The notes beneath the pieces are model-generated. The model worked only from the letters and a program-made list of their open reading frames with translations, was not told where the DNA came from and did no database searches. From Syntrophomonadaceae bacterium (GTDB lineage: Bacteria > Bacillota > Dethiobacteria > DTU022 > UBA8154), in contig PWWY01000201.1 of assembly GCA_003561325.1 (NCBI GenBank), forward strand, positions 1-5,539: a stretch of 5,539 nt of DNA, read 5' to 3'. Below are positions 5,535 through 5,539 of this stretch, in pieces. A program made the translations under genes and the position numbers. How positions within the stretch are numbered: the stretch's first letter is position 1; every line of letters begins with the position of its first letter.

Positions 5535-5539
5535 TTCGC

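Overview
The window looks like a GC-rich member of the Firmicutes, most likely a clostridial lineage such as a thermophilic or syntrophic Peptococcaceae-type organism. This is inferred from three things: very strong Shine-Dalgarno (SD) sequences (AAAGGAGGTG, TAAGGAGGTGA), use of GTG/TTG/CTG-type starts, and the protein families present. All five genes lie on the + strand and are tightly packed. I see no rRNA, tRNA, CRISPR array, insertion sequence or phage gene.

Layout. (1) 68-586, possibly starting before the window: a small membrane-anchored protein of unknown function with a coiled-coil stalk and a beta-rich C-terminal domain. (2) An AT-rich gap with a candidate promoter (about 602-630), then a strong SD and a small hairpin. 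(3) 693-1181: a bifunctional-nuclease (BFN/DUF151) family protein with an acidic tail. (4) 1255-3000: a 581-residue protein with an N-terminal SEC-C metal-binding motif, a segment like the toxin-binding domain of MbcA/ParS/Xre antitoxins, and a C-terminal helix-turn-helix. Its best start appears to be a CTG codon. (5) 3049-4395: a long NfeD (NfeD1b/PH1510 type) membrane serine protease with a visible Ser/Lys dyad. (6) A 166-bp gap with a candidate promoter, a palindrome and a strong SD-hairpin element. (7) 4562-5485: a slipin (prokaryotic stomatin, SPFH family) with an acidic tail built from an exact 27-bp tandem repeat.

The best understood unit is the NfeD protease plus slipin pair, a widely conserved partnership at the membrane: slipin oligomerises on the membrane and the protease clips its hydrophobic C-terminal segment. 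The BFN and SEC-C genes sit just upstream on the same strand, but nothing shown here proves a functional link to that pair.

The most unusual signal is translational. Both the BFN and the slipin gene carry a near-perfect SD placed too far upstream of the ATG (27 and 33 nt from GGAGG), with a GC-rich hairpin between. In both cases there are exactly 6 nt between GGAGG and the hairpin and exactly 7 nt between the hairpin and the ATG. If the hairpin folds, the SD and ATG come to a workable distance, which suggests a shared structure-dependent initiation element.
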